NCBI RefSeq assembly: GCF_013391635.1
Contig: NZ_JACAWU010000002.1
Location: 124,001-188,000, forward strand
Source of the DNA: Natronomonas gomsonensis
Lineage (GTDB): Archaea; Halobacteriota; Halobacteria; Halobacteriales; Haloarculaceae
Direction: 5' to 3'
DNA length: 64,000 nucleotides
Of the stretch, positions 14,685 through 24,591 are shown in pieces (positions within the stretch are counted from its first letter, which is position 1; each line of letters starts with the position of its first letter). The notes under the pieces were generated by a model. The model searched no databases. It saw only the letters and a list, made by a program, of their open reading frames with translations, and had not been told where the DNA came from. A program made the translations under genes and the position numbers.

Positions 14685-16826
14685 ATGCCACTCGCGCCGT
14701 CGGACCGCGAACTCGTCGTCGAGGAACTGGGCCGAGACCCAACGCCCGCTGAGGAAACGCTGTTCGAGAACCTCTGGAGCGAACACTGTGCGTATCGCTC
14801 CTCGCGGCCGCTGTTGTCGTCCTTCGACAGCGAGGGCGACCAGGTCGTCGTGGGGCCGGGCGACGACGCCGCTGTCGTCGCACTACCCGACCCAGAATCC
14901 GGTGAGAATTCCGAGACGTACATCACGATGGGTATCGAGAGCCACAACCACCCCTCCTACGTCGACCCGTTCGACGGCGCGGCGACGGGTGTCGGCGGCA
15001 TCGTCCGCGACACGCTGTCGATGGGCGCTTACCCCATCGCGCTCGCCGACAGCCTCTACTTCGGCGACTTCGACCGCGAACACTCCCGGTATCTCTTCGA
15101 GGGCGTCGTCGAGGGAATCTCCCACTACGGCAACTGCATCGGCGTCCCGACGGTGACCGGGTCGGTCGCCTTCCACGACGACTACGAGGGCAACCCACTC
15201 GTGAACGTCGCCTGTATCGGGCTGACCAACGAGGAGCGACTCGTCACCGCAGAAGCCCAGACGCCGGGCAACAAACTCGTCCTCGTCGGCAACGCGACGG
15301 GGCGAGACGGCCTCGGCGGCGCCTCCTTCGCCAGCGAGGACCTCGCAGAGGACGCCGAAACCGAAGACCGCCCGGCGGTCCAGGTCGGCGACCCCTACGC
15401 CGAAAAACGTCTCATCGAGGCCAACGAGGAGTTGGTCGACGAGGGGCTACTGCGGGCCGCACGCGACTTGGGTGCAGCGGGCCTCGGCGGTGCGTCCTCC
15501 GAGCTCGTCGCCAAGGGCGGTCTCGGCGGTCACATCGACCTCGAAGCGGTCCACCAGCGCGAACCAAACATGAACGCGCTGGAAATCCTGCTCGCGGAAT
15601 CCCAAGAGCGGATGTGCTACGAGGTCCGCCCCGAGGACGTCGACCGCGTCGCCGAAATCGCCGCAAAGTACGACCTCGGCTGTTCGGTCATCGGCGAGGT
15701 GACCGAGGGCAACTACGTCTGTGAGTTCGACGGCGAGGTCGTCGTCGACGTCGATGCCGACTACCTGGCGGAAGGAGCGCCGATGAACGACCTCGAGCAC
15801 GTCGAACCCACTCAGCCCGAACGGAACCTCCCCGACGTGGACCTCACCGAGGCCTTCGAGGCCGTCGTCGCCTCGTCGAACACCGCCTCGAAGGAGTGGG
15901 TGTACCGCCAGTACGACCACGAGGTCGGCACGCGGACGGCGATGAAGCCCGGCGACGACGCGGCGCTGATGGCCATTCGAGAGAACGGAACCGGGCTCGG
16001 ATTCACGTCGGGTGCCGACCCCAACTGGACCGACACCGCCCCTTACGAGGGCGCCCGTGCAATCGCCCTGGAGAACGCCACGAACCTCGCGGCGAAGGGG
16101 GCGACGCCGCTTGCGGCCGTCGACTGTCTCAACGGCGGCAACCCCGAGAAACCCGACGTGTACGGCGCCTTCCGTGACATCGTCGACGGCCTCGCGGATA
16201 TGTGCAGTGACCTCGAGGTGCCCGTCGTCGGCGGCAACGTCTCGCTGTACAACGACTCGCCTTCCGGTCCGATTCCGCCGACGCCGACGCTCGCGATGGC
16301 GGGCACGAAGCCCGGCTACGACGCACCGAGTGCCGCCCTCGACGGCGAGGGAACACTCTTAGTCGTTGGTGGCTCCGACGACCGTTCGCTGGGCGGGTCG
16401 GAACTACTGGCGCAGTTCGGCGGCACCGACTCGTTCCCGGCGGTTCCCGAGAACGCGGCCGAGGTCGTCGCGGCCATCGCAGAGGTGGCTGACGACGACG
16501 CCACGCGCTCGACCCACGACGTGAGCCACGGCGGCCTCGCGGTCACGCTCGCCGAAATGGTCGGCGAGGCTGGTGCCGACGTGACCCTGCCCGAGGCGGA
16601 TTCGCCGCTCGAAGCGCTGTTCACGGAGGCCGTCGGCCGCGTCGTCGTCGAGACGACCGACCCCGAGTCGGTTCGGGAGCGCTTCGACGGCGTCGCACCG
16701 GTCGAGACACTCGGCGAAGCGACGGAGACGGGTCGACTCGAACTCGCCGTCGACGATGTCGAACTCGACTACGCTGCCGACGCCATCGCGGACCTCCGGA
16801 ACGTCATTTCGCGCGAGTTGGCATGA
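14685..16826 (+). CDS. purL: Phosphoribosylformylglycinamidine synthase subunit PurL
   Basis: 713 residues, the small PurL form that works with separate PurS and PurQ. It catalyses ATP-dependent conversion of FGAR to FGAM in purine synthesis. Landmarks are [14 protein letters not shown] (N-terminal), [19 protein letters not shown] with the catalytic histidine region, [16 protein letters not shown], and the second AIRS-like half with [21 protein letters not shown] and [22 protein letters not shown]-like CGATTTATCC lies about 30 nt before the ATG, consistent with a leaderless mRNA. Its last 23 nt overlap the end of the convergent PAP2 gene. purA lies 39 kb away in the same window. Confidence 0.97.
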   Translation: MPLAPSDRELVVEELGRDPTPAEETLFENLWSEHCAYRSSRPLLSSFDSEGDQVVVGPGDDAAVVALPDPESGENSETYITMGIESHNHPSYVDPFDGAATGVGGIVRDTLSMGAYPIALADSLYFGDFDREHSRYLFEGVVEGISHYGNCIGVPTVTGSVAFHDDYEGNPLVNVACIGLTNEERLVTAEAQTPGNKLVLVGNATGRDGLGGASFASEDLAEDAETEDRPAVQVGDPYAEKRLIEANEELVDEGLLRAARDLGAAGLGGASSELVAKGGLGGHIDLEAVHQREPNMNALEILLAESQERMCYEVRPEDVDRVAEIAAKYDLGCSVIGEVTEGNYVCEFDGEVVVDVDADYLAEGAPMNDLEHVEPTQPERNLPDVDLTEAFEAVVASSNTASKEWVYRQYDHEVGTRTAMKPGDDAALMAIRENGTGLGFTSGADPNWTDTAPYEGARAIALENATNLAAKGATPLAAVDCLNGGNPEKPDVYGAFRDIVDGLADMCSDLEVPVVGGNVSLYNDSPSGPIPPTPTLAMAGTKPGYDAPSAALDGEGTLLVVGGSDDRSLGGSELLAQFGGTDSFPAVPENAAEVVAAIAEVADDDATRSTHDVSHGGLAVTLAEMVGEAGADVTLPEADSPLEALFTEAVGRVVVETTDPESVRERFDGVAPVETLGEATETGRLELAVDDVELDYAADAIADLRNVISRELA

Positions 16827-17694
16827 GTTTCTGAAGGCTTCGGCTCCACCGCCGAAGTCGGGCGAACTCCGGTGGGTCGTCCTCCATCTGCTGTCCGATT
16901 TTGACGCTCACGACGCCGAGGAGGATGCCGAAGATGACGTCTGTCGCCCAGTGAATCCCGAGATACATCGTCGCCACCACGACGCTCGACGCGAGGAGGG
17001 CGGCGACGGGCGTCCACCGCGGGTATTCGTCGTGTGTCGTCCACGCGAGGACCAGTGCGGTGACTGCCATCGAGGTGTGCAGCGACGGGAACACGTTCGT
17101 CTCGGAGTTGACGACCTTCGTGAGGAACTGGTACTGTGAGTGGTGACTGAACATCAGCCCCTCGACGGATTCCGAGAGGAGGTTCCGGGGCCCGTAGGCG
17201 ATGAAGATGACGTAGCAGGTGACGCCAATGATGTAGTTCGCACCGTAGGCGACGATCGTCCGCCGGAGCGGCCGCGGGTCCGGGAGTGCGAAGTACGCGA
17301 CCACCGGGAAGACCAACAGGAACACGTAGCCGTACACGTAGATGGACGTGAAGTACAGCGTCAGTTCCGGCGTCGCCATCGACTGTAGCCAGACGACGAC
17401 CTGTGGGGCCTGTCCTCGATAGAACGGCGCCAACAGCATCCCGTCGAGTTTGTGGATGTACGGCGTGATGTTCCAGCCGATAATCCACGAGATGTCCGGG
17501 CCGATGTCACGTGCGACCTTGTTCGCCACGAGGACGATGCCGAGCAGACCCATGTACGGTGCGACCGACGTGAGTCGCGTGCGGTACTCCGTGCGCGTCT
17601 CCCGCAACCGGTCACGGCCGATGAACAGCGCCGCACCCGCGGCGAGTAAAAGCGTCACGACGAGTAACAGCTGTGTGAGGACGATGCCGAGCAT
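16804..17694 (-). CDS. PAP2 (phosphatidic acid phosphatase type 2) family membrane protein
   Basis: 296 residues with six or more membrane helices. The PAP2 catalytic motifs are [12 protein letters not shown] (about 210-221) and [13 protein letters not shown] (about 251-263), as in inositolphosphotransferase-like PAP2 proteins. The first PAP2 motif is degenerate. The family hydrolyses or transfers phosphate on lipid substrates at the outer membrane face; haloarchaeal members are candidates for undecaprenyl/dolichyl phosphate or phospholipid metabolism. Its ATG overlaps the TAA of the upstream solute-binding protein gene by one base (TAATG), so the two are probably one operon. Confidence 0.88.
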   Translation of the reverse strand: MLGIVLTQLLLVVTLLLAAGAALFIGRDRLRETRTEYRTRLTSVAPYMGLLGIVLVANKVARDIGPDISWIIGWNITPYIHKLDGMLLAPFYRGQAPQVVVWLQSMATPELTLYFTSIYVYGYVFLLVFPVVAYFALPDPRPLRRTIVAYGANYIIGVTCYVIFIAYGPRNLLSESVEGLMFSHHSQYQFLTKVVNSETNVFPSLHTSMAVTALVLAWTTHDEYPRWTPVAALLASSVVVATMYLGIHWATDVIFGILLGVVSVKIGQQMEDDPPEFARLRRWSRSLQKLMPTRAK

Positions 17695-19457
17695 TACGCT
17701 ACACCCCGCCTGACGAGTCGGTCGCTGTCGTCGTACTGGTAGCCGGCGTCACGGAACGCTTCCCGTGCGGCCGGCACGTCGAGTTCGCCCTCCTCGCCGA
17801 GGAACGGCAGCGACGCCGTACCGGTCCACTCCAGTTCGGTCGGCTGCCACTGCCCTCCAAGCGGCGTCTCCGAGGGGCTCGCGTACCCCTCGAAAGCGTC
17901 TCTGACGATGTACCTGCGGTCGAGAAGTTGGGCGACGGTGCGGCGGAACCGCGGATTCGACAACGGTGCACGCCGGCAGTTGTAGCCGACGTGGTGGAAC
18001 GTCTCCGAGCGGTCCACGGTCAGGTTGATGTCGTCGTTTCGGCCGATGCGCGGCACGACCGAGGCGCCGATGCCGCTCACTGTCCCGTCAGCGTCGTCCG
18101 ATTCTAGCAGTTGGACGGCCGCGTCGTCAGATGGAGTAATCGTAATGCGGAGTCGGCTAAAGGGGACGCCGTCGGCGAATCGGTCCGGAATCCCCGTCGA
18201 GTCGCCGTCGTGCAGGAAGTGCTGTGGGAAAGCGTCGAGCGTGAGGTAATTATCGACGGTTGCGTCGTTGAACTGTACCGGCCCGCTCCCGACGGGCGAT
18301 TCGTTGGGCCAGACCAGTGCCTCAGTCGTCTGGCCCGCGATGTCGATACCCGCGATGTCGACGGTGTTGCTCCGTTCCCGCCAGACGTGTTCGGGGAGGA
18401 CGGGCACCTCGAGCGCTCGCCGTGCGGGCTCGATTTCCGAGGCCGTGAACGTGATATGTACGTCCTTGTCGTTTCTGGCTCGCACGGACTCGACGAGCGA
18501 GAGGCGGCCACGTCGCCACGGCGTCGGAACGGCCGTCTCGGAGTTACCGAGCGACGTGTCGGCCAAGAACTCGTAGGTGAACGCCACGTCGTTTGCGGTC
18601 ACTGTCTCGCCGTCGTGCCATGGCGTCTCCCGGAGCGTGAGAGTCGCCGTGAGTCGGTCGCCATCGTCCCACTCGATCTCGCGTGCGAGCCACGGTATCG
18701 ACTCCCCGTCTATCGTTCGAGCCAGCGGTTCGTACAGCAGACCCGTCACGATACCGCTGTCGCGGTACTCGACGGCTATCGGGTTCCGGTTCTCCGTTAC
18801 ACGCGGGTCTCGGATGAGGAGGTGGAGGCGGTCGGTCTCACCGGTGCGCACCAGCGGCAGGTAGTCCGTCGGACGGTGGATACCGCCGTTGGGCCAGCCC
18901 CGATACCGGTCGGTCCGAACGCCGGCGATTCGGTCCGGGAAGGCGACGACGCTGAACGGCTGCTTACTGACGACTTCTCGTTGAATCTCACGAACTAACT
19001 CCGCTCTGTCCTCTCCCGAGAGGTGTCGCTGTTGGTCCAAAATCTCGTCCATCTCGAGGTCGCTGAAGCCGAAGGGGTTCTGCCACCCTGCCTCTTCGCC
19101 GTAATTGGAGTACAGCAACGACCGGAGCTCGTCGGGGTCTCCCTGTGCCGGATAGCGGGTGACGTATATATCGAAATCGAGGTTGATGAGGACGTTCTGG
19201 TAGAGTTCGCTCGACTCCATCGGGCTGACCGTGGTGTCGACGCCGACTCGAGTGAGGTGCGTAGCGAGGCGGTTGGCGATACGGACCGCGTAGGGGTCCT
19301 CGGATGCGGGGACCGTCGAGATAGAGAGCGACAGCTGTTCGGAAGATTCCCGACCGGCGATACTCCGGAGTTCGCTGACACAGCCGCTCGTGGCTGTGAG
19401 CGCCCCGAGACCGCTCGCGAGTACCGCTCGACGACGGAGGGCTGTGTCGGGCGCCAT
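17694..19457 (-). CDS. ABC transporter substrate-binding lipoprotein, peptide/nickel class (SBP_bac_5)
   Basis: 587 residues from ATG 19457. The N-terminus LRRRAVLASGLGALTATSGC is a twin-arginine signal with a lipobox cysteine, so it should be anchored outside the membrane by a lipid. The body shows SBP_bac_5 features: LLYEPLARTIDGESIPWLA, TLRETPWHDGETVTANDVAF (the diagnostic W-DG-T-A-DV motif) and FRRTVAQLLDRRYIV. Peptide, nickel or sugar oligomers are typical ligands. No matching permease or ATPase genes are adjacent, which is odd: it is an orphan binding protein coupled to a PAP2 gene. The extra 30 residues upstream of residue M31 lack signal character. Confidence 0.85.
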   Translation of the reverse strand: MAPDTALRRRAVLASGLGALTATSGCVSELRSIAGRESSEQLSLSISTVPASEDPYAVRIANRLATHLTRVGVDTTVSPMESSELYQNVLINLDFDIYVTRYPAQGDPDELRSLLYSNYGEEAGWQNPFGFSDLEMDEILDQQRHLSGEDRAELVREIQREVVSKQPFSVVAFPDRIAGVRTDRYRGWPNGGIHRPTDYLPLVRTGETDRLHLLIRDPRVTENRNPIAVEYRDSGIVTGLLYEPLARTIDGESIPWLAREIEWDDGDRLTATLTLRETPWHDGETVTANDVAFTYEFLADTSLGNSETAVPTPWRRGRLSLVESVRARNDKDVHITFTASEIEPARRALEVPVLPEHVWRERSNTVDIAGIDIAGQTTEALVWPNESPVGSGPVQFNDATVDNYLTLDAFPQHFLHDGDSTGIPDRFADGVPFSRLRITITPSDDAAVQLLESDDADGTVSGIGASVVPRIGRNDDINLTVDRSETFHHVGYNCRRAPLSNPRFRRTVAQLLDRRYIVRDAFEGYASPSETPLGGQWQPTELEWTGTASLPFLGEEGELDVPAAREAFRDAGYQYDDSDRLVRRGVA

Positions 19458-19559
19458 GGTATGCCTATATTCTCGTACGAATACGTATAAAGTTCTCCGT
19501 CGATGTCGGGGGTCATAAGAAACCACGCGGGAAGCTCCCGTCCACAAGCGCGGGAGAGG

Positions 19560-20822
19560 TCACAAATATCCTAACAGCGGTAAACCGAGGACAAAAAGCC
19601 AGCCGACGCTCCCGACGACGAGGGCTTCGGGTCGGCCCTCGACTTCCTCGTGCATGGCGGCACCGAGGGCGACGAGTCCGATAGCGAGCAGTACCGACCC
19701 GCGGTGAAGCACCACGCGCAGCGGCAGCACCGAGACGCCCATCGCGGCGAAATCGACGATGAAGGCGGCCCCGAGTCCCACAGCGGCGAAGGTGAACGCC
19801 CACGCGCGGTCGGAATCCCTCCCCAGCACGTACGCGATAGCCGGCGTCCCGACAGCGAGTGCGATGTACAGCGGTGCGGCGATGGCCTTCGGTGGGAGCG
19901 CCGGGAACGTCGTCTCGAGGAGGATGCCGACGTGGCGAACGGCCGTAAACAGCGCGAACAGCGCCCCGCCGAGTCCGAGTTCGTGGCGGTGCTCTCGGAA
20001 AAAATACACGGCGTCACGTTTCACGCCTCGACTCCGACCGACGACGCCGAACAACGCCAACGGTAGGAGTACTCCGACGAGTCGAACCCCGGTCACCCAC
20101 CCGTCGGCGTCGAGGGTGCCGTTTTCGTACGGCATCCGGACGACCTCCGCGACGTAGGGTTTGTCCATGAAGTCGCGTTCGATGGCCCGTTGGGAGTCGC
20201 TGATCCCTGTCACGGTGTGTCGGAGCCGAAACCAGTCCCAGTGTTCCTCGTGGCTCTGGATGGCGGTCCACTCCTCGTTCGGGTCCTCGTAGGCGCGAAT
20301 GTGGCTTCGCGACCCGAGGTACGTCCCCGAGTGGAGTTGGTAGGATTCGCCGAGCCATCGACCGCCGCCGTCGGTTTCGACGTAGACGTATCGGTTCGCG
20401 CCGGTGGCCGGCGCCCACTGGATGATTTCGGTGAGGTTACTCGCGTTCCTGTCGATGTCGACTCGTTCGGCAGAAACCGTCTCACTGTCGGCTTCATAGT
20501 CGGCTTCCGGATCCGACTCCCACTCCAGGGCCGACTGTTCGGTGAGTGCGGTGTGGATGACATCAGGATTCCCGTAGAAGATCATGTTGATGCCCAGCGT
20601 TCGACTGCTGTGGTCCGGGCGGTTCGCGGTGTAGGGCCACAGCGCCGTTCCGTTGTCCGTCGGTTCGACCAGTTGTGGTTCCGACGATTGCGTTGCGGAA
20701 ACCCCTGACAACGGCCACTCCGCGAGGAGCATGGCACCGCCGAGACTCGCGACGAGTACGAGCGCGGCGGCAACCCACGCCGTATCGCCCCCGATGTCGA
20801 GTTCGCCTCCCGAATCCTCCAT
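19560..20822 (-). CDS. Membrane protein of unknown function with large extracytoplasmic domain
   Basis: 420 residues. A first helix (about 15-35) is followed by roughly 200 residues without helices, which should lie outside the cell (GINMIFYGNPDVIHTAL, IIQWAPATGANRYVYVETDGG, WFRLRHTVTGISDSQRAIER), then about six helices from residue 245 to the end. The large domain resembles that of haloarchaeal membrane proteins I cannot name with confidence (possibly LssY-C like). It is on the same strand as the binding protein and PAP2 genes, with a gap of about 100 nt, so it may belong to the same cell-envelope cluster. Confidence 0.75.
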   Translation of the reverse strand: MEDSGGELDIGGDTAWVAAALVLVASLGGAMLLAEWPLSGVSATQSSEPQLVEPTDNGTALWPYTANRPDHSSRTLGINMIFYGNPDVIHTALTEQSALEWESDPEADYEADSETVSAERVDIDRNASNLTEIIQWAPATGANRYVYVETDGGGRWLGESYQLHSGTYLGSRSHIRAYEDPNEEWTAIQSHEEHWDWFRLRHTVTGISDSQRAIERDFMDKPYVAEVVRMPYENGTLDADGWVTGVRLVGVLLPLALFGVVGRSRGVKRDAVYFFREHRHELGLGGALFALFTAVRHVGILLETTFPALPPKAIAAPLYIALAVGTPAIAYVLGRDSDRAWAFTFAAVGLGAAFIVDFAAMGVSVLPLRVVLHRGSVLLAIGLVALGAAMHEEVEGRPEALVVGSVGWLFVLGLPLLGYL

Positions 20823-20908
20823 TCATGCATCGTACGGGCCGACGTGTACAAAAGCCTACGGCAGCCGCGGAAAGTTGGACCTAAGTCCCCCCACACCGAC
20901 GGACGCGT

Positions 20909-21493
20909 ATGTCGCTCGAGTTGGGTCGACGCCTCGTTCATGCCTCCGGCGCCGTGGTCCCCGGCGCGTATCTGCTGGACGAACACGTCCTGGAGGTCGG
21001 TGTCGTCACGTGGCCGGTCGTCCAGGCGGTGGTTGTCGCGGGGCTCGTCTTGACCGCCGTTCTCGAATTCGCCCGCCTCTACGGCGGTCTCGAGCACGCC
21101 TTCTACGACCGCCTCACCCGCGAATACGAACAGGACAGCGTCGCCGGCTACGCGCTGTACGTCCTCAGCGGTACCGTCGTCGTCCTCCTGTTCGAACCGC
21201 GAATCGCGGTGCCGGCGCTGTTCATGTTGACGCTCGGAGACCCCGTCAGCGGGATGCTCTCGTCGGGAGAACTGCGAACCGTGAAACGCCCGCGCGTCCT
21301 CGTCGGGATGTTCACCGTCAGCCTCCTGTTGGCCCTCCCGTTCGTCCCCGTCGTCGCTGCCGTCGCGGGGGCGGCGGGGGCGACCGTCGCCGACGGCGTC
21401 AAACCCGTCGTTCGCGGGTTCGTGGTCGACGATAACCTCACTATCCCCATCGTCGCGGCCGTCGCGATGTGGGCCGTCATCTATCTGCCGTAA
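20909..21493 (+). CDS. Dolichol/polyprenol kinase-like (CDP-alcohol cytidylyltransferase fold) membrane protein
   Basis: 194 residues with about six helices. It begins MSLELGRRLVHASGAVVPG, typical of the SEC59/VTE5/dolichol kinase group, and contains FARLYGGLEHAF and LTLGDPVSGM, the family's conserved GDPxxx motif that binds the nucleotide. It ends with DGVKPVVRGFVVDDNLTIPIVAA, matching the conserved DDN(L/F)-(T)IP end. The likely reaction is CTP-dependent phosphorylation of a polyprenol or similar lipid alcohol. Divergent from the membrane gene at 19560-20822, with 86 nt between them. Confidence 0.85.
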   Translation: MSLELGRRLVHASGAVVPGAYLLDEHVLEVGVVTWPVVQAVVVAGLVLTAVLEFARLYGGLEHAFYDRLTREYEQDSVAGYALYVLSGTVVVLLFEPRIAVPALFMLTLGDPVSGMLSSGELRTVKRPRVLVGMFTVSLLLALPFVPVVAAVAGAAGATVADGVKPVVRGFVVDDNLTIPIVAAVAMWAVIYLP

Positions 21494-21502
21494 TTGGGAC
21501 TC

Positions 21503-21667
21503 TCAGCCCAAAAGCAGCGGCACGCCGAAGACGACGGCCATCCCGACGAGCGCGACGACGAAGCCGACGGCCACGTCACGGGCGGTGTAGTCGCTCTGCG
21601 GTGCGGTGGTTCGCTCGTCGGACGGTTCGTGCGGGTGGTGTTCGTGGTCGGCGTGGTCGTCGCTCAT
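21503..21667 (-). CDS. Small single-helix membrane protein (DUF7550-like)
   Basis: 54 residues from ATG 21667. A histidine/acid-rich N-terminus (MSDDHADHEHHPHEPSDERT) is followed by one transmembrane helix (DVAVGFVVALVGMAVVFGVP). It is convergent with the polyprenol-kinase-like gene, 9 nt away. Short proteins of this design are common in haloarchaea and some carry DUF7550; I assign that family only tentatively. The His-rich head may bind metal ions. The function is unknown. Confidence 0.65.
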   Translation of the reverse strand: MSDDHADHEHHPHEPSDERTTAPQSDYTARDVAVGFVVALVGMAVVFGVPLLLG

Positions 21668-21698
21668 ACCCGTCGCTGGGACCGGCCGGTACTTTGGC

Positions 21699-22487
21699 CT
21701 ATCGTTCCTCACTCCGCTCGCGGACGTGGTCCCGCGGGCCAAGCGTCTCCCACGGCTGGGCGTCCAGCCACGTACACAACTCGATTAGCTGCTCGCAGGC
21801 GGCCTCGAACAGCCGTTCGCCCTTCTCGGCGGAGGCGTCGGTCGGGTCGCCGAAGGCGCCGTTGTCGGCGTTCTCGATGGAGTCGTAGAACAGCCTCGCA
21901 CCGTTGCGAGTGACGCCGGCCGATTCGATGTCGCGCAGTCCACCGTCGCGGGCGGCTTCGAGTTCGCCCTCGCGGACGAGGTCGGCGATGTGCCACACCA
22001 TCGAGGTCTCCTTCGGGCCGGCGTGTGGGCCGTTTTGGTCGAAGCAGTCGTCGACTAACTCGGGGATGGATTCGTCCCACATCCACTCGACGGCGTAGGC
22101 GGCGTCGTCCTCGTGAAGTCGTCGACCGACCTCCCGGAGGTGTTCGACGTTGCCGCCGTGGGCGTTGACGTAGACGATGCGGTCGATGCCCTGATACACG
22201 AGGCTCCGGGACAGCGACTCCATGTAATCGCGGAAGACGGGCGCGTCGACGGACATCGTCCCGTGGAACTGGCGGTGGTGGGGGCTGACGCCGATGTTCA
22301 CGGTCGGCGTACACAGCAGGTCGGCGCGGTCGGCCGCCGCCCGCGCGAGGCCCTCCGCGATGACGTGGTCTGTCGACAGCGGTAGATGCGGTCCGTGCTG
22401 TTCCGTCGATCCAACGGGGACGACTGCGAGAGATTCCTCGGCGAGATGGTCGCCGGCTTCCGGCCACGTCGCGTCTCCGAGATACAT
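21699..22487 (-). CDS. Creatininase-family metal-dependent amidohydrolase
   Basis: 262 residues from ATG 22487. The family's metal ligands are present: VGSTEQHGPHLPLSTDH supplies glutamate, histidine and aspartate, YVNAHGGNVEHL supplies the histidine region, and HAGPKETSMVW supplies the last glutamate. Members include creatinine amidohydrolase, the archaeal FAPy deformylase ArfB of riboflavin/F420 synthesis, and MftE. Substrate assignment from sequence alone is unsafe. It lies 38 nt after the ABC1-kinase gene on the same strand. The frame runs on to 22895, but that part overlaps the kinase and is not coding. Confidence 0.88.
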   Translation of the reverse strand: MYLGDATWPEAGDHLAEESLAVVPVGSTEQHGPHLPLSTDHVIAEGLARAAADRADLLCTPTVNIGVSPHHRQFHGTMSVDAPVFRDYMESLSRSLVYQGIDRIVYVNAHGGNVEHLREVGRRLHEDDAAYAVEWMWDESIPELVDDCFDQNGPHAGPKETSMVWHIADLVREGELEAARDGGLRDIESAGVTRNGARLFYDSIENADNGAFGDPTDASAEKGERLFEAACEQLIELCTWLDAQPWETLGPRDHVRERSEER

Positions 22488-22525
22488 GTTCGGGTAGTCG
22501 AGACCGGGGACAAAGAAGGGTGTCC

Positions 22526-24079
22526 TTACGCGTTCCTGTAAAACAGGAACAGAAAGACGGCCCCCGCGGCCACGCCGAGGAATTCGTAGGGCTGGCTGTG
22601 AAACGCCAACACTGCGCTGGCGACGAACAGCGCACCCGCGATTACCGCATAGCCGACGGCCCGGCCCGTCGAATCGTTCTGCCGGTCGGTTTTGACTCGC
22701 AGTTCGTTCCGCTCGATGCGGTCCAACAGCCTGTCGGCCCGCGTCGGCAGCCGAGCAAGCGCCGGAACTGAAGTCCGAACGTCCGAGGTAATCTCCCCGG
22801 CGACGTTTCGGACTTCTCGCTGGAAGAGGCCGTGTTCGAGGAGGAACGACCGGACGAAGGCGACGAAGTCGAACTCGGGGTCGAGTTGCCGGCACACTCC
22901 CTCGGCGACAGTCCCGACCCGGATGAGCAACATCACGTTCGGCGGAATCCGAAACGGGAAGTCGTGGAGCATCCCGAACAGTTCGGTAAAGATGTCGCGC
23001 CAGTCGATGTCCGAGCGTCCCTCGAGGTTCTCCATCGCGAGTTCGACGACGTGGCGGACCTCCGTTCGGTCGACCGTCGGCGAGAGCACGTCGAGTGCGA
23101 CGAGGGCGTCGATGATGCCGTCGGCGTCGCGACGCGCCAGCGACTGATAGAGGTCGACGATTCGCGCCTGCGTTTCCGGGGCGAGTCGCTCGCTCATTCC
23201 GTAGTCGAAGATGAGCAGCCGGCCATCGTCGAGTACGGCGAGGTTGCCGGGATGAGGGTCGGCGTGGAAGACGCCGTGTTCCAGCCCCATCGTGAGGTAC
23301 ACGTCGGCGATACGCCGGGCCATCTCCTCGGGGTCGACGCCGACGCGGTCGAGTGCGCCCTCGTCGGTCACCTTCCGACCGGTGACGTACTCCATGACCA
23401 ACACCCGTTCTGTCGTCCGTGCTTCGTCGACCTCGGGTATGTACACCCGGTCGTCGTCGGCGAAGTTCTCGCCGATGTCCCGCATCATCCCCGCCTCCCG
23501 CTGGAAGTCCAGTTCCTCGAGGATGATGCGCTCGAAGTCGTCGGCGATGTTCCGAACCGAGTACTGCTGGCGCTCGCTGGCGAAGAACCCGACGACGGGA
23601 ACGAGTCGTCTGATGACTCGGAGGTCACGCTCAATGCGGGGTTTCAATCCCGGGCGCCGGACCTTCAGTGCGACCCTCTCGCCGTCGACGGTGGCCGTGT
23701 AGACGTACGCTAACGACCCACCAGCGACCGGGTTGAGCGTCGAGGCGTCGACCGCTTCCCCGAGGTCGGTCTCGATGAGTTCGGCCGGGCCCTGTCCGGT
23801 CTCCTCCGGAACTTCGTCCTGCAGCGTCGCGAGCGCCTCGGCGTACACCGGCGGGACGATGTCCGGACGGGTCGACAGCACCTGGCCGGCCTTGATGAAC
23901 GCCGCACCCAACTCCAAGAGCGTCTCGACCAACCGCTCGGCGCGCCGACGGTGGGTCTCCTCGGGGACGTGCCGAGAACCGCCGAACAAGATGAAGCGCC
24001 GCCGGTCGCGGAGCAACGCGACCGCAAACGGCAGCAGGCGGACGGCGACCTGCAGGAACCGCCGATTGAACCCCCTCAT
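22526..24079 (-). CDS. ABC1/UbiB-family atypical kinase
   Basis: 517 residues. The N-terminal KxGQ extension motif is clear (LLELGAAFIKAGQVLSTRPD, followed by LATLQDEVPEE), then the A-rich nucleotide loop (VAGGSLAYVYTATVDGERVALKV), the HADPHPGNLAVLDDGRLLIFDYG catalytic and DFG-equivalent regions, and two C-terminal helices (about 475-515). UbiB-like proteins support isoprenoid quinone synthesis or lipid transport; their ATPase or kinase substrate is unsettled. The same window carries menF-menD, so a link to menaquinone is possible but not shown. Next gene leftward is the creatininase-family hydrolase. Confidence 0.92.
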   Translation of the reverse strand: MRGFNRRFLQVAVRLLPFAVALLRDRRRFILFGGSRHVPEETHRRRAERLVETLLELGAAFIKAGQVLSTRPDIVPPVYAEALATLQDEVPEETGQGPAELIETDLGEAVDASTLNPVAGGSLAYVYTATVDGERVALKVRRPGLKPRIERDLRVIRRLVPVVGFFASERQQYSVRNIADDFERIILEELDFQREAGMMRDIGENFADDDRVYIPEVDEARTTERVLVMEYVTGRKVTDEGALDRVGVDPEEMARRIADVYLTMGLEHGVFHADPHPGNLAVLDDGRLLIFDYGMSERLAPETQARIVDLYQSLARRDADGIIDALVALDVLSPTVDRTEVRHVVELAMENLEGRSDIDWRDIFTELFGMLHDFPFRIPPNVMLLIRVGTVAEGVCRQLDPEFDFVAFVRSFLLEHGLFQREVRNVAGEITSDVRTSVPALARLPTRADRLLDRIERNELRVKTDRQNDSTGRAVGYAVIAGALFVASAVLAFHSQPYEFLGVAAGAVFLFLFYRNA

Positions 24080-24162
24080 CTCGCCACCGACCGAGCATCG
24101 ATGGAGTGCCCTGACATACGCCCCCTATGTGTGGCCCCCGTGAAATACGTACCCGACGCCGG

Positions 24163-24519
24163 TTACGGCGCGCCGGCGACGACGACTCGGAGCCGTTCGT
24201 CGCCGTGGTTGTGCAGTTGCCGCCACGTCTCGCTCCCGACGCGAATCGCCTCCCCCGACGAGAGCGTCGTCTCCGTCTCGGCCGGTTCGTCCTCGCTGCC
24301 GCCCAACTGGATGGTCAATTCGCCGTCGACGACAAGGTACACCTCCTCTTGGCCGTCGCCAGCGTGGTCGTGGGGCTTCCCCTTCGCCTCGGGTTCGAGT
24401 TCCAGCAGCGTCACGCCGAGGTTCTCACAGTCAAGCGGTTTCCGGAAGAACCACATGCCGCCGTACTCCTCCGGAACGACGCTGTCGATGTCGTCGGTGC
24501 TCGCCGTCTCGTAGTCCAT
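24163..24519 (-). CDS. Cupin-domain protein
   Basis: 118 residues. The cupin 2 motifs are recognisable: GKPHDHAGDGQEEVYLVVDG (motif 1 with H, H, E) and the later SGEAIRVGSETWRQLHNHGD (motif 2 with H). The domain forms a small beta barrel that usually binds a metal ion. Short stand-alone cupins are often sugar isomerase-like or sensory; the reaction is unknown here. The gene is transcribed toward the ABC1-kinase gene, 83 nt away, and diverges from the membrane gene at 24592. Confidence 0.88.
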   Translation of the reverse strand: MDYETASTDDIDSVVPEEYGGMWFFRKPLDCENLGVTLLELEPEAKGKPHDHAGDGQEEVYLVVDGELTIQLGGSEDEPAETETTLSSGEAIRVGSETWRQLHNHGDERLRVVVAGAP

Positions 24520-24591
24520 ACCGTCTTTTCGCCCGGTCGGATGTTAAACGTGGGCCAAAGCGTATATTCGACCACGGATAGCAGACCGGGT

